From the NCBI GenBank assembly GCA_026392265.1, contig JAPLCL010000133.1, positions 1 to 5,153 on the forward strand: 5,153 nt of DNA. Reading direction: 5' to 3'. A program made the position numbers and the translations under genes. Positions 4,845 through 5,153 of the stretch are shown here, piece by piece (the first letter of the stretch is position 1; each line of letters starts with the position of its first letter). The notes below the pieces were generated by a model. That model saw only the letters and a list, made by a program, of their open reading frames with translations. It was not told where the DNA came from and did not search any database. This DNA is from Actinomycetota bacterium (GTDB taxonomy: Bacteria; Actinomycetota; Thermoleophilia; UBA2241).

Positions 4845-5153
4845 ATGCTCGTCACGCAACAGGAGCAGCTCCGCGCCGATGTCACGGCCCTGGTCGACAA
4901 ACTGGGTCCGGGCCGGAGCTCGCTCATCCCGATACTGCAAGATGTCAAGAGAAACCACCATGGCATCGACACCGATGCCATGCAGATCGTCGCCGACCTG
5001 CTCGATATCCATCCGGTGGAGGTCTACAGCGTCGCGACCTTCTACGCCTTTTTGAGCCCCACCGCCCAGGGCGAGTTCGTCGTGCGCCTCTGTCGCACCG
5101 TGTCGTGCGAGCTGGCCGGCAAGGACGCCATCGCCCGCCAGCTCGAATCCGAG
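4845..5153 (+). CDS. NuoE/HydC-like 2Fe-2S thioredoxin-fold subunit (3' truncated)
   Basis: The first 103 codons of a NADH dehydrogenase 24-kDa (NuoE) type subunit lie in the window. Residues 1-60 form the N-terminal helical bundle, including SSLIPILQDVKRNHHGI (25-41). This is followed by the family hallmark VYSVATFYAFL (60-70) and the start of the thioredoxin-like ferredoxin fold with C83 and C88 in CRTVSC, the first two ligands of the 2Fe-2S cluster. The second cysteine pair lies beyond the window. The CRT-x-SC form is common in HydC/HndA-like subunits of NAD(P)-linked FeFe hydrogenases and formate dehydrogenases, as well as in some complex I relatives. Such subunits pass electrons to or from a NuoF-like flavoprotein, which I would expect next. 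The ATG follows a good ribosome site (GGAAGGA, 4833-4839). The exact enzyme cannot be assigned from this fragment. Confidence 0.9.
   Translation, partial: MLVTQQEQLRADVTALVDKLGPGRSSLIPILQDVKRNHHGIDTDAMQIVADLLDIHPVEVYSVATFYAFLSPTAQGEFVVRLCRTVSCELAGKDAIARQLESE

Noticed and set aside
3477..5012. A 511-codon open frame on the minus strand
   Set aside because: It runs antisense across the HNH gene, the non-coding stretch, the receiver gene and the NuoE-like gene. All three genes have clear family motifs on the plus strand, while the minus frame shows none. Long antisense frames are common in GC-rich coding DNA.
1..5153. CRISPR array, tRNA, rRNA or insertion sequence
   Set aside because: I saw no spaced direct repeats, cloverleaf-like sequence, transposase motifs or terminal inverted repeats on reading both strands.

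Overview
The window is a 5.15 kb stretch of high-GC bacterial DNA. All recognisable genes are on the plus strand. A signalling module (sensor kinase end, REC-kinase hybrid, stand-alone response regulator) and a NuoE/HydC-type 2Fe-2S subunit suggest an anaerobe, or facultative anaerobe, with NAD(P)-linked hydrogenase or related redox chemistry. A high-GC actinobacterial (Coriobacteriia-like) or deltaproteobacterial source would fit. No marker gene is present, so the taxon is inference only.

Layout. Bases 1-470 are the ATP-binding end of a sensor histidine kinase that begins outside the window. After 3 nt comes a 409-residue protein (474-1703) with an N-terminal receiver domain followed by a complete histidine kinase core. 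A 137-bp gap then leads to a DUF433/DUF5615 toxin-antitoxin-like pair (1841-2077 and 2074-2487) that overlaps by GTGA. Next is a coding-like stretch with no normal start codon (about 2495-2647). It ends 2 nt before a HIT-family nucleotide hydrolase/transferase (2650-3057), which itself overlaps by GTGA with a 370-residue HNH endonuclease-like protein (3054-4166). A 297-bp non-coding stretch (4167-4463) holds a GC-rich hairpin and a C-rich tract. It precedes a single-domain response regulator (4464-4832) and the start of a NuoE/HydC-like gene (4845 to beyond the window end).

How it may work together. The kinase end, the REC-kinase hybrid and the lone receiver could form a multi-step phosphorelay (kinase to REC-kinase to receiver) controlling, or responding to, the redox enzyme encoded downstream. 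The two overlapping pairs between them are typical accessory genes and look like a cassette sitting between the two halves of that locus. The most interesting part is the HIT-HNH pair, possibly with a small upstream ORF. It has the look of a compact nuclease-plus-nucleotide-enzyme system, but its role cannot be shown from this sequence alone.
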